Of a stretch of 64,000 nucleotides of DNA, positions 1 to 8,664 are shown piece after piece. The translations under genes were made by a program, and so were the position numbers. Every line of letters starts with the position of its first letter. Position 1 is the stretch's first letter. The stretch is from Jannaschia helgolandensis (GTDB lineage: Bacteria; Pseudomonadota; Alphaproteobacteria; Rhodobacterales; Rhodobacteraceae), in NCBI RefSeq assembly GCF_900109285.1, contig NZ_FNZQ01000008.1, positions 62,001-126,000 on the forward strand, in the 5' to 3' direction. Under the pieces are notes generated by a model. The model was not told where the DNA came from, did not search any database, and saw only the letters and a program-made list of their open reading frames with translations.

Positions 1-1655
1 GCGTGATCGCAACGCTCAAGACGCTGGGTGCCGAAGGGCGCGTGATCTTTGCGGCCTACATGATGCAGATCGGCGTACTGGCCGTGCTCGGCATCGCCAT
101 CGGTCTGGCACTTGGCGCCGCGATTCCCCTGGCCATCGGCCCGCTGATCAAGGCGCAGCTGCCGGTCCCGGTGGCCCTGGGCGTGCATCTTGGTCCGTTG
201 CTGGAAGCGGCTCTCTATGGTGCGCTGACGGCTCTGGTCTTCACGCTCTGGCCGCTGGCCCGAACCGAACAGGTGCGCGCGGCGTCGCTGTTCCGCGATG
301 TGTCCGGCGCGGTCCGCATCTGGCCGCGCAAACGGTATATCGCCGCTTTGACGCTGGCCGTAGTGGTGTTGATCGCGTCGTCGGCCATCCTGTCGGGCAT
401 TCCGACGCTGGCGCTTTATTCCGCGGGCGGAATTATCGTCGCATTGGCCCTGCTGATCGGCGCGGCCTGGGGGGTTCGGCGGCTGTCACGGGCCCTGGCC
501 GGAACGCGCGCGGTGCGCGGGCATCCGGCGCTGCGCCTCGCACTCGGCTCCGTCGGCGGACCGGGGGGCGAGGCGACGGCAGTCGTTCTCTCGCTGGGCC
601 TTGGCCTGACGGTTCTGGCCGCAGTCGGTCAGATCGACGCCAATATGCGCGCCGCCATCGACCGCGACCTGCCGGAAATCGCGCCGAGTTATTTCTTCGT
701 GGACATCCAGCCGGACCAACTGCCCGTCTTTCTGGATCGGGTCGAGAACGATCCTGCCGTCAGCCGCGTCGATACCGCGCCGATGCTGGGCGGCGTTGTG
801 CGGTCGATCGCCGGGAAACCTGCGTCCGAAATCGACCATTGGGTCACGCGTGGCGACCGTCGTATCAGTTTTGCGGACACCCCCGGTGAGGGCACCCGCG
901 TTGTCGAGGGAGAGTTCTGGCCCGAGGGTTACACCGGTCCTCCGCAGATCAGCTTCGCCCGCGAAGAAGCGCAGGAGTTGGGCATCAAGCTGGGTGACGA
1001 GATCGTCATGAACGTGCTGGGCCGCGACATTACCGGCACAGTCACCAACTTCCGCGAGGTCGATTTCTCCTCGGGCGGGATTGGCTTTGTCATTATCTTC
1101 AATACGGCTGCCTTGCAGGGCGCGCCGCATACCTGGCTGTCGACCGTCTATGCCGAAGAAAGCGCCGAAGCTGCGATCCTGCGCGACGTGGCGGGCGACG
1201 CGCCCAATATCACGGCCATCCGTGTGCGTGACGCCATCGCCCTGGTGACCGAAGTCCTGGGTGCGCTGGCCGCGGCGACAAGCTGGGGCGCGGGGGCGAC
1301 CCTGCTGACCGGCTTCATCGTCCTGATCGGTGCGGCAGCGGCGGGCGAGCGCAGCCGCACCTTCGAGGCCTCGGTCCTCAAGACGCTGGGCGCGACCCGC
1401 GCGACGATCCTGACCAGTTTCGCCATCCGGTCCGCTTTGCTGGGGGCAGCGGCGGGGACCGTCGCGATTATCGGCGGTGCGCTGGCCGGCTGGGGCATCC
1501 TGACTTTCGTGATGGAAGCGCCTTTTACCTTCGAATGGCGCTCGGCCCTGGCTATCGTGCTGGGCGGGTCCTTGGCCACGCTGCTGGCGGGGCTGGCGTT
1601 TGCCTGGCGGCCCTTGGCGGCGCGGCCGGCCGGCGTGCTTCGGGCGCAGGACTGA
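1..1655 (+). CDS. FtsX-family ABC transporter permease (YbbP-like), 5' end cut by window
   Basis: The frame is open at the left edge, so only the last roughly 550 residues are present; the GTG at base 3 is probably internal because the protein begins inside a permease module. Two FtsX-type modules are visible, each with a KTLGA motif (about residues 6-10 and 458-462 of the visible part). Several membrane segments precede a soluble, presumably periplasmic region (about residues 225-410, beginning near YFFVDIQPDQ), and further membrane segments close the protein. YbbP-type permeases work with a YbbA ATPase, which would lie just upstream outside the window. The substrate cannot be read from sequence. 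Family assignment is firm, the YbbP subtype less so. Confidence 0.85.
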   Translation, partial: VIATLKTLGAEGRVIFAAYMMQIGVLAVLGIAIGLALGAAIPLAIGPLIKAQLPVPVALGVHLGPLLEAALYGALTALVFTLWPLARTEQVRAASLFRDVSGAVRIWPRKRYIAALTLAVVVLIASSAILSGIPTLALYSAGGIIVALALLIGAAWGVRRLSRALAGTRAVRGHPALRLALGSVGGPGGEATAVVLSLGLGLTVLAAVGQIDANMRAAIDRDLPEIAPSYFFVDIQPDQLPVFLDRVENDPAVSRVDTAPMLGGVVRSIAGKPASEIDHWVTRGDRRISFADTPGEGTRVVEGEFWPEGYTGPPQISFAREEAQELGIKLGDEIVMNVLGRDITGTVTNFREVDFSSGGIGFVIIFNTAALQGAPHTWLSTVYAEESAEAAILRDVAGDAPNITAIRVRDAIALVTEVLGALAAATSWGAGATLLTGFIVLIGAAAAGERSRTFEASVLKTLGATRATILTSFAIRSALLGAAAGTVAIIGGALAGWGILTFVMEAPFTFEWRSALAIVLGGSLATLLAGLAFAWRPLAARPAGVLRAQD

Positions 1656-1877
1656 CCGACGCACAATTATCGTGCAAATGCGCGATGGCCGATCTCGGTT
1701 GACGGGCACCCCAATTGCGGCGCCTCTCTGATCTGGACGGGGTGTGACGATATGGCATGGCCGCCGAGCAAATCGGCGTCGACGCGGCCAAGGCTTCGGC
1801 CTTCCGCTGGATTATGACACTGCCTAACCACCATGACGCTCTTTCCAGCGCCTGCCCGCACGTCTAGCGTCGCGGCG

Positions 1878-2828
1878 ATGATGCACATGATCCTGCTCCG
1901 GCTGCTGTCCATGACCCTCTCGCTTCTGGTGGCGAGCGTGGTGATCTTCGTCATGCTGCAGGCCGTGCCGGGTGACCCCGCGGCCTTCATGCTGGGTCTG
2001 AATGCCCAGCCGGATACGGTTGCAGCCCTGCGCACGGAACTGGGGTTGGAAGGCGGGCTGATCCAGCGCTACGTCGCTTGGGTCGGCGGCATGGTGACCG
2101 GCGATTTCGGCACGTCCTATACATATCGCGTCCCGGTCGCCGGACTTGTGGCAGATCGGATCGTCGTGTCGGGACCGCTGGCGGCCTATGCCTTGATCTT
2201 GACCCTGATTATCGCAATTCCTGCGGGCGTGCTGGCCGCCGCACGCCGGAACCGGGTCTCCGACTGGGGCATCATGGGGTTCACCCAACTGGGCATCGCG
2301 GTTCCGAACTTCTGGTTCGCCATGCTGTTGGTGGCTTTTTTCGCGGTCTACCTGGGATGGTTCTCGGCAGGTGGCTTTCCAGGCTGGTCGACACCTGTGC
2401 AGGCGATCAAAGCGCTGACCCTGCCCGCCATCGCGCTGGCCCTGCCGCAAGCGTCGATCCTGGCCCGCGTATTGCGCGGCGCACTGATTGACACGCTGGA
2501 TCAGGACTATATCCGTACCGCCCGCGCCAAGGGCCTGTCGCGGCGGGCCACTGTTATCCGCCATGCCCTGCGCAACGCCGCGATTCCGGTGCTGACGATC
2601 CTCGGCCTGCAATTCAGCTTCCTGCTGGCGGGCGCGATTATCATCGAGAATGTGTTCTTCCTGCCCGGTCTCGGGCGGCTGATCTTCCAGGGCATCACAC
2701 AACGCGATCTCATCGTCGTGCAATCGGTGACAATGCTGCTGGTCTTCGCCGTCATCGCCGTCACATTCGCGGTCGAGATCGCATACACTCTTGCCGATCC
2801 GCGTCTGCGCCGCCGGTCCGCAACATGA
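1878..2828 (+). CDS. Peptide/nickel-type ABC transporter permease (DppB/OppB family)
   Basis: This is the first inner-membrane channel subunit of a peptide/nickel-type importer, about 316 residues with six predicted membrane segments. The coupling (EAA) loop is at about residues 213-235 (RTARAKGLSRR, then ALRNA). An in-frame ATG at 1833 would add 15 residues without hydrophobic character; the ATG at 1878 (MMHMILLRLL) matches the usual start of the family and is preferred. The second permease and the ATPase follow immediately. No substrate-binding protein precedes it in the 220 bases after the FtsX-type gene, which is unusual because that gene normally leads such operons. Confidence 0.93.
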   Translation: MMHMILLRLLSMTLSLLVASVVIFVMLQAVPGDPAAFMLGLNAQPDTVAALRTELGLEGGLIQRYVAWVGGMVTGDFGTSYTYRVPVAGLVADRIVVSGPLAAYALILTLIIAIPAGVLAAARRNRVSDWGIMGFTQLGIAVPNFWFAMLLVAFFAVYLGWFSAGGFPGWSTPVQAIKALTLPAIALALPQASILARVLRGALIDTLDQDYIRTARAKGLSRRATVIRHALRNAAIPVLTILGLQFSFLLAGAIIIENVFFLPGLGRLIFQGITQRDLIVVQSVTMLLVFAVIAVTFAVEIAYTLADPRLRRRSAT

Positions 2829-2838
2829 CGGCTACCGC

Positions 2839-3654
2839 ATGAGACCGGCGATGGCACTGGGCGCGGCCCTGACTGCGATATTCACGCTGGCCGCTATGAT
2901 CAGCGTTGTCTGGGTGCCCTACGACACCTCCGTTCTGACGATTGCGAACCGCACCCTGCCCCCGTCGCTAGCACACCCGCTCGGCACCGATCATTTCGGG
3001 CGGGACTTGCTCTCGATGCTGATGGCAGGCGCGCGCACCTCGATCGCCGTGGCGCTGGTCGCGGTCGGCATCGGCATTGGCGCGGGCGTGCCGCTGGGTC
3101 TTGCGGCAGCGGCCCGGCACGGTGGCTGGCTGGACGAAATCATCATGCGCGGCAACGACCTGATCTTCGCCTTTCCCTCGCTGGTCATCGCCATCCTGAT
3201 CACCGCTGTCTTCGGCCCCTCTGCCTTCAATGCAATCCTGGCCATCGGCATCTTCAACATCCCGGTTTTCGCCCGTGTGGCGCGGGGCGGGGCGCTGCCG
3301 CTCTGGACACTGGATTACATCAAGGCCGCGCGTGTCGCGGGCAAAGGTCGCGGTCTCATCAGCGTGCAGCACATCCTGCCCAACATCGCCAGCCTTCTGA
3401 TCGTGCAGGCGACGATCCAGTTCTCTCTCGGCATCCTCGCCGAAGCGGCCTTGTCCTACATCGGCCTTGGCGCGCAACCGCCGACGCCGTCCTGGGGCCG
3501 GATGCTGGCCGACGCCCAGACGCTGATCTATTCGGAACCGCAACTGGCGATCCTGCCCGGCCTTGCCATTGTCGGCATGGTTCTGGGCCTCAACCTGCTG
3601 GGCGACGGGTTACGCGATGCGCTGGATCCGCGTCTGCGGCGGGTGCGCGGATGA
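2839..3654 (+). CDS. Peptide/nickel-type ABC transporter permease (DppC/OppC family)
   Basis: Second channel subunit, about 271 residues. It has an N-terminal membrane anchor, the DppC hallmark LGTDHFGRD at about residues 50-58 and a coupling loop YIKAARVAGKGRG near residue 160. The frame is open back to 2791, overlapping dppB, but the ATG at 2839 (MRPAMALGAA) lies 10 bases after the dppB stop and gives a normal-length protein. The stop overlaps the ATPase start as ATGA, so the two are probably translationally coupled. It would pair with the upstream DppB-like protein to form the membrane pore. Confidence 0.93.
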   Translation: MRPAMALGAALTAIFTLAAMISVVWVPYDTSVLTIANRTLPPSLAHPLGTDHFGRDLLSMLMAGARTSIAVALVAVGIGIGAGVPLGLAAAARHGGWLDEIIMRGNDLIFAFPSLVIAILITAVFGPSAFNAILAIGIFNIPVFARVARGGALPLWTLDYIKAARVAGKGRGLISVQHILPNIASLLIVQATIQFSLGILAEAALSYIGLGAQPPTPSWGRMLADAQTLIYSEPQLAILPGLAIVGMVLGLNLLGDGLRDALDPRLRRVRG

Positions 3655-5192
3655 TCGAGCTTGCCGACCTGTCGCTGTCGATCCACGGCATGCCGATCCT
3701 GCGCAACGTGGACCTGACGGTCGCGTCGGGAGAGATCACCGGGCTGGTGGGCGAGAGCGGCTCCGGCAAGTCGATGACCGCGCTCGCCATGATCGGACTG
3801 CTGCCGTCCGGGGCGACGACGACCGGGGCCATCACCCTGGACGGGCGCGACCTCACGCATCTGCGCGAACGCGACTGGCTGGGTATTCGCGGCACCGACA
3901 TCGGCATGATCTTTCAGGAACCCATGACCGCATTGAACCCCGTTCAGACCATCGGCGCGCAGGTGAGCGAGACGCTGCGCCTGCGTGGCACCCCCCGGCC
4001 CGAGGCCCTGCGCATCGCTCGTGACCGGCTTGACCGGGTGGGCCTCGCCTCCATTCCCCTCGACCGCTATCCGCACGAATTGTCGGGTGGGCAGCGTCAG
4101 CGGGTTTGTATCGCGCTGGCCATCGCGCATCGACCCCGCCTGCTGATCGCGGATGAGCCGACAACCGCGCTCGACGTGACGACGCAGGCCGATATCCTTG
4201 ATCTTCTTCGCGGCCTGGTCCGCGACGGCTCGGATGATGGGATGGCGCTTCTGCTCATCACCCACGATCTGGGCGTCGTCGCCGGACTGGCTGATCACGT
4301 CGCGGTCATGCGCCACGGCGAAATCGTCGAACGGGGCCGGACGGAAACCCTGTTCCGCACCCATGCGCATGCCTATACCCGCGACCTGCTCTCCGCCTCG
4401 CGCCCCCTGCCCCGCGCGGCCCGCACCATTGCTCCGTCGCCGGTCCTGCAAGCCACAGACATCACCCGAAGCTATGGCGGCTTTCGCGCCGTCGCCGACG
4501 TCAATCTGACGCTGAACCGGGGTGAGTGTCTGGGTTTGGTGGGCGAGTCGGGCTGCGGCAAGTCCACTCTCGCCCGCGCGCTTCTGGGGTTGGAGCCGGT
4601 GCAAGGTGGCCGAATCGACCTGCTGGGCAAACCTGGCGGCACCGCGATGACGCGGGCGGATCGCGCGAAGATCAGCGTCGTATTCCAGGACCCCTACGGC
4701 AGCTTCAACCCACGCTGGACCGTCCGCAAACTGGTGCAGGAGCCCTTTCACCTTACCGGTTGCCCCAGAGACGCGGAGGCGCGGGCCACCGACGCGCTGA
4801 ACCAGGTCGGGCTGACGGTCGGAGATCTGGACAAATATCCCCACGAATTCTCCGGCGGCCAAAGGCAGCGTATCGCCATAGCGCGCGCCCTGATCACCGA
4901 ACCCGAGGTTCTTGTGCTGGACGAGGCGGTTAGCGCGCTTGATGTCCGCGTCCGGGCGCAGGTTCTGGCCTTGCTCGAGAATTTGCAGGAAAGGCTGGGG
5001 CTGGCCTATCTGTTCATCACGCATGATCTGACGGTTGTGCGCGCGATTGCCGACCGTATTCTGATCATGCGCGCCGGCCGGATCGTCGAACAGGGGAAGA
5101 CGGCACAGGTTTTCGACGCTCCGCAACACGATTACACCCGCACATTGATCGCCGCCGCGCCGGTGATCCCGGCAGATTGGCTGGCCGCATGA
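3651..5192 (+). CDS. Fused double-ATPase of peptide/nickel-type ABC transporter (DppD-DppF fusion)
   Basis: One 513-residue protein carries both nucleotide-binding domains of the importer. Domain 1 has Walker A GESGSGKS (about residue 34), signature LSGGQRQR (about 144) and Walker [13 protein letters not shown] (about 165). Domain 2 has GESGCGKS (about 298), FSGGQRQR (about 401) and [12 protein letters not shown] (about 421), followed by the H-loop ITHDL. The second Walker B has EAV where EPT is more usual; the catalytic Glu is retained. It overlaps the upstream permease and the downstream VOC-like gene by ATGA, so the genes form one operon. Fused peptide-transporter ATPases are common in alphaproteobacteria; substrate is unknown. 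Confidence 0.94.
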   Translation: MIELADLSLSIHGMPILRNVDLTVASGEITGLVGESGSGKSMTALAMIGLLPSGATTTGAITLDGRDLTHLRERDWLGIRGTDIGMIFQEPMTALNPVQTIGAQVSETLRLRGTPRPEALRIARDRLDRVGLASIPLDRYPHELSGGQRQRVCIALAIAHRPRLLIADEPTTALDVTTQADILDLLRGLVRDGSDDGMALLLITHDLGVVAGLADHVAVMRHGEIVERGRTETLFRTHAHAYTRDLLSASRPLPRAARTIAPSPVLQATDITRSYGGFRAVADVNLTLNRGECLGLVGESGCGKSTLARALLGLEPVQGGRIDLLGKPGGTAMTRADRAKISVVFQDPYGSFNPRWTVRKLVQEPFHLTGCPRDAEARATDALNQVGLTVGDLDKYPHEFSGGQRQRIAIARALITEPEVLVLDEAVSALDVRVRAQVLALLENLQERLGLAYLFITHDLTVVRAIADRILIMRAGRIVEQGKTAQVFDAPQHDYTRTLIAAAPVIPADWLAA

Positions 5193-5650
5193 CACTGCTT
5201 CGCGTTTCCATCGCCGCCCGCGCCCCTGCCGCAATGGCACAGACGCTGGCCCGCATCCTGGGCGGCGAAGCCCTGCCGTTTCCGCCCTGTCCCGGTGCAT
5301 GGATCGCCTTCGCCAGGGACGACGGAGGCACCGCGGTCGAGGTCTACCCTGCCGGAACGCGCGTGACGAAAGGCCCGGACGCCGTGGCATTTCAAGGCGG
5401 CCCACCACGTCGCGCCGCCAGCGCGACGCATCTGACCGTTGCTTCGCCCCTTGCCGCCACCGAGATCGAGACCCTTGCAGACACCGCCGGATGGACCGCG
5501 CGGCCTTGCGAACGTGGCCCATTCACCTGCATCGAAGTCTGGACCGGCGAGGGCCTGCTGATCGAGGTGCTGGACGCCGCCATGCTGTCCGACTACCGCG
5601 ATGGAATGGCGGCGGCGAATTGGCGCGCGATGTACGGCACGGAGGAATGA
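5189..5650 (+). CDS. VOC-superfamily-like protein of unknown function
   Basis: A 153-residue soluble protein whose start (ATG 5189) overlaps the ATPase stop as ATGA, and whose stop lies one base before the aldehyde dehydrogenase start. Two half-repeats with the pattern of vicinal-oxygen-chelate (glyoxalase-like) domains can be suspected: an N-terminal half around [16 protein letters not shown] and a C-terminal half around SATHLTVASPLAATEIE with a terminal strand LLIEVLDAA. Clear metal ligands were not identified. Its position inside the transporter-dehydrogenase operon suggests action on the imported compound or its aldehyde, but that is inference only. Presence of a real gene is well supported by the tight overlaps. 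Confidence 0.75.
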   Translation: MTLLRVSIAARAPAAMAQTLARILGGEALPFPPCPGAWIAFARDDGGTAVEVYPAGTRVTKGPDAVAFQGGPPRRAASATHLTVASPLAATEIETLADTAGWTARPCERGPFTCIEVWTGEGLLIEVLDAAMLSDYRDGMAAANWRAMYGTEE

Positions 5651-5651
5651 C

Positions 5652-7082
5652 ATGACGATCTGGTTCGACACCGAGGAAATGCTCATCGGCGGCCGCTGGC
5701 TGCGCGCCGCAGATACGCTGACGCTGGAAAATCCGTCGACGGGGCAACCGCTGGCGCAGATCGCGCGCGGCCAGTCGCGTGATATCGACGCCGCCGTCGC
5801 CGCCGCCCATCAGGCGCTGTCGGGCGATTGGGGCCGGATGCCGGCGTTGGAACGGGGGCGGGTTCTGACGCGCATGGGACAGATGGTGCTGAACCGCGCC
5901 GACGATCTGGCCGTGCTGGAAGCGATGGACGTCGGCAAGCCGCTGAAGCAGGCGCGGGCCGATGCCGTGGCGCTGGCCCGCTATCTGGAATTCTACGGTG
6001 GGGCCGCCGACAAGGTGCATGGCGAAACGATCCCTTATCTGGACGGCTATACCGTTTATACCCTGCGGCAGCCGCATGGTGTCACCGGCCATATCGTGCC
6101 GTGGAATTATCCGATGCAGATTATCGGGCGCTCCGTCGGCGCGGCGCTGGCGATGGGCAACGCCTGCGTCTTGAAACCCGCCGAGGAAGCATGCCTGACC
6201 GCACTGGCCTTCGCGCGTATCGCGACCGAAGCCGGATTGCCCGACGGCGCGCTCAATGTCGTGCCGGGTCTGGGGGGCGAAGCGGGAGCCGCGCTGACCG
6301 CGCATCCCGGTGTCCACCATATCAGCTTCACCGGGTCCGTGGCGACCGGCGTAAAGGTTCAGCAATCGGCGGGCGCGAATGTCGTGCCGGTGACGCTGGA
6401 ACTGGGCGGCAAATCCCCGCAACTGGTCTTCGATGACGCCGACCTGGACGCGGCGCTTCCATTCCTCGTGAACGCGGGCATTCAGAACGCCGGGCAGACC
6501 TGTTCGGCGGCTTCGCGCATTCTGGTGCATCGATCGATCCACGATGACGTGGTCGCCCGAATGGCCGAGCGATATGGCGCGCTGAAGGTCGGCCCCGCGA
6601 TGGACGACCTGGATATGGGGCCGGTCATCTCGGCGCGCCAGAAAGCCATCGTGGATGGATTCCTGGCACAGGCGGGCGACCTGACCGTGGCCGGACAAGG
6701 CGAAATCGTCGGGACCGGGGGTCACTACGTCGCGCCGACCCTTCTGACCGGAGCGACCGGGGCTCATGCGTTGGCACAGGCGGAAATCTTCGGCCCGGTG
6801 CAGGTCGTCATCCCGTTCGAGACCGAGGCCGAAGCGGTACAGATCGCCAATGGCACCGATTACGGCCTGGTGGCAGGTGTCTGGACCCGCGACGGGGGGC
6901 GTCAGATGCGGCTGGCGCGCGACCTGCGCGCCGGTCAGGTGTTTCTGAATAACTACGGCGCCGGCGGCGGGGTCGAATTGCCGTTCGGTGGGGTCGGCAA
7001 GTCGGGTCACGGACGCGAAAAAGGGTTCGAAGCCCTGTACGGCTTCAGCCAGTTGAAGACGGTGGCCGCGCATCACGGATGA
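5652..7082 (+). CDS. NAD(P)-dependent aldehyde dehydrogenase
   Basis: A 476-residue member of the ALDH superfamily that oxidises an aldehyde to its acid with NAD(P). The general-base Glu is in LELGGKSPQ (about residue 250) and the nucleophilic Cys in NAGQTCSA (about residue 284); PWNYP of the oxyanion region and the late EIFGPV motif are intact. The start at ATG 5652 follows a GGAGGA ribosome site and is one base after the preceding stop. Length is typical of betaine-aldehyde/gamma-aminobutyraldehyde-type enzymes, but substrate cannot be assigned. It is the last gene of the peptide-type ABC operon. It could also supply the aldehyde step missing from the gamma-glutamyl amine cluster near 42-47 kb. 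Confidence 0.95.
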   Translation: MTIWFDTEEMLIGGRWLRAADTLTLENPSTGQPLAQIARGQSRDIDAAVAAAHQALSGDWGRMPALERGRVLTRMGQMVLNRADDLAVLEAMDVGKPLKQARADAVALARYLEFYGGAADKVHGETIPYLDGYTVYTLRQPHGVTGHIVPWNYPMQIIGRSVGAALAMGNACVLKPAEEACLTALAFARIATEAGLPDGALNVVPGLGGEAGAALTAHPGVHHISFTGSVATGVKVQQSAGANVVPVTLELGGKSPQLVFDDADLDAALPFLVNAGIQNAGQTCSAASRILVHRSIHDDVVARMAERYGALKVGPAMDDLDMGPVISARQKAIVDGFLAQAGDLTVAGQGEIVGTGGHYVAPTLLTGATGAHALAQAEIFGPVQVVIPFETEAEAVQIANGTDYGLVAGVWTRDGGRQMRLARDLRAGQVFLNNYGAGGGVELPFGGVGKSGHGREKGFEALYGFSQLKTVAAHHG

Positions 7083-7097
7083 CGCGGAGCGGCCCTG

Positions 7098-7463
7098 TCA
7101 TCCGCCGTAGAAGAATTCCTCCCGTACGATCTTGCCATCGGCGACGTGATACAGGCCAACCTCCTTGCCGTGATGCTCCTTGCCGGAATCCTTGTCGCGG
7201 GTGTGCATGGTGTAATAGACGGCGAACCGGTCGTCGCCGTGTGGAAACGGCCCTTCGACATCACCACCCAGCCATTCGACGGTATTTTGCCACCAGTCGT
7301 GCTTGGCCCTGATGGCGTCAACGCCTTTGACTTCGCGCCCGCCGCCCATATCCAGCGCTTCGACCGAAACGGCATCGGGCGCATAGAGCTTACCGAGATT
7401 TTCCTTGGCGCGGTTCTCGCGAACTCCGGCCACCAGTTCGTCAGCGATTTCCTGCAGTGTCAT
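7098..7463 (-). CDS. NTF2-like (SnoaL/ketosteroid-isomerase fold) protein
   Basis: A 121-residue protein with the NTF2-like layout: N-terminal helix (IADELVAGVRENRAKENL), the phrase LYAPDAVSVEA, a central WWQNTVEW segment and C-terminal strands ending GLYHVADGKIVREEFFYGG. Such proteins are small cone-shaped folds used as isomerases, dehydratases or binding domains; many have no known activity. It lies alone on the minus strand, convergent with the aldehyde dehydrogenase and divergent from the SDR gene at 7587, so the 123 bases between should hold both promoters. Confidence 0.85.
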   Translation of the reverse strand: MTLQEIADELVAGVRENRAKENLGKLYAPDAVSVEALDMGGGREVKGVDAIRAKHDWWQNTVEWLGGDVEGPFPHGDDRFAVYYTMHTRDKDSGKEHHGKEVGLYHVADGKIVREEFFYGG

Positions 7464-7586
7464 GTCCGATGTCCTTCCTGTGCGATGAAACGTCCCGATT
7501 TTATCCTATCACACATCGGGCACGACCACAGGACGGGCTGGCGCTGCAGTCAGGGGTCGGGCATCAAGTAAGAAAGGGAGGCTGCA

Positions 7587-8327
7587 ATGCGATTAAGGGA
7601 CAAGACGGCCATCGTGACCGGCGGCGCCTCGGGCTTCGGACGCGGCATCGTCGAGAAATTCGCGGCCGAGGGCGCGCGCGTTCTAGTGGCCGACATGAAT
7701 GCGGCGGGCGCAGCAGAGATCGCGAAGAGCGTCGGCGGGACGTCCGCTCGGATAGACGTGTCGAAAGACGGCGATTGGGTCGCCCTGACGGCCCAGGCGA
7801 TGGCCGACTGGGGACGGATCGACATTCTGGTGAACAATGCCGGCATCTCGCACCGGCCAATGGCAATGGAAGACGTGACCGAGGAGGATTTCGATCGCGT
7901 GCTGGCCGTCAACGCCAAGTCGGTCTACCTGTCGGCCCGCCATATCGTGCCTTTGATGAAGGCAGCGAAATCCGGCGCTATCCTGAATATAGCCTCGACT
8001 GCCGGGGTCAGCCCACGGCCCCGCTTGAACTGGTACAATGCCAGCAAGGGCTGGATGATAACCGCGACCAAGACGATGGCAGTGGAGCTTGCGCCCGCAG
8101 GGGTGCGCGTCAACTGCCTGAACCCGGTTGCGGGCGACACGCCCCTGCTGGCGACGTTCATGGGCGAGGACACGCCCGAAATGCGCGCGAAGTTCCTGTC
8201 GACCATACCGCTGGGCCGCTTTTCCACGCCCCAGGACATGGGCAACGCCGCATGCTTCCTGTGCTCGGACGAGGCTTCGATGATCACCGGCGTCGGCATG
8301 GAGGTGGACGGTGGCCGCTGCATCTGA
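7587..8327 (+). CDS. SDR-family NAD(P)-dependent oxidoreductase
   Basis: A 246-residue classical short-chain dehydrogenase. Cofactor motif TGGASGFGRG is at about residues 12-21, NNAG near residue 88, and the catalytic Ser, Tyr and Lys are all present (NIAST, then WYNASKG near 150). The C-terminal GVGMEVDGGRCI is typical of FabG-like enzymes. A GGGAGG ribosome site precedes ATG 7587. It is followed in the same direction by a small unknown gene and a P1-family peptidase. Substrate unknown. Confidence 0.93.
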   Translation: MRLRDKTAIVTGGASGFGRGIVEKFAAEGARVLVADMNAAGAAEIAKSVGGTSARIDVSKDGDWVALTAQAMADWGRIDILVNNAGISHRPMAMEDVTEEDFDRVLAVNAKSVYLSARHIVPLMKAAKSGAILNIASTAGVSPRPRLNWYNASKGWMITATKTMAVELAPAGVRVNCLNPVAGDTPLLATFMGEDTPEMRAKFLSTIPLGRFSTPQDMGNAACFLCSDEASMITGVGMEVDGGRCI

Positions 8328-8360
8328 CGCAGGCAGGACCGGGGGGCGGGTAGGCGCGAC

Positions 8361-8660
8361 ATGAAATTCCGTGTGTCGATTGGCGTGTTTGCTGGCGATT
8401 TCCCGGCGCAGCAGCTCGTCTTCGCGCATTTGATGGACGTCTGCCCTGACGCCGACCTGGATCAGGTTGAAGTATTGGCCCGCCCCTTCGCCCCGCGTCT
8501 GGGCCACTTCTTCGACGCGGGCACGGTTTCCGACTTGCCGGAAGACACGCTTGTCCTGACGTTTCCCGGCGCGGGCGTGCCGCTGACAGCCACCGACCGA
8601 TTGCGCGTCGTCGGACGGTTCACCGGCACGATTACCCGTGCCCTTCTGCCCGAGGATTGA
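8361..8660 (+). CDS. Small protein of unknown function
   Basis: A 99-residue protein that I do not recognise. It has no signal peptide or membrane segment; the N-terminal half carries helix-like and mixed-charge segments (DVCPDADLDQVEVLARPF) and the C-terminal half is strand-rich (VSDLPEDTLVLTFPG, DRLRVVGRFTGTITRALLPED). It starts 33 bases after the SDR and ends 4 bases before the P1 peptidase, which suggests one transcription unit and supports it being real. Confidence 0.65.
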   Translation: MKFRVSIGVFAGDFPAQQLVFAHLMDVCPDADLDQVEVLARPFAPRLGHFFDAGTVSDLPEDTLVLTFPGAGVPLTATDRLRVVGRFTGTITRALLPED

Positions 8661-8664
8661 CCCG

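Noticed and set aside
486-1709. A 407-residue minus-strand open frame opposite the FtsX-type gene
   Set aside because: It is an antisense frame created by high GC, rich in Arg/Gln/Gly, with no family motif, and overlaps a clear gene.
1757-1867. A 36-codon frame (MAAEQIGVDAAKASA...) before the DppB-like gene
   Set aside because: Too short, without a ribosome site or recognised similarity; could be a remnant but cannot be supported.
3528-5522. A 664-residue minus-strand open frame opposite the double ATPase
   Set aside because: Low-complexity Arg/Gly/Gln-rich translation without motifs; the plus-strand ATPase fully explains the region.
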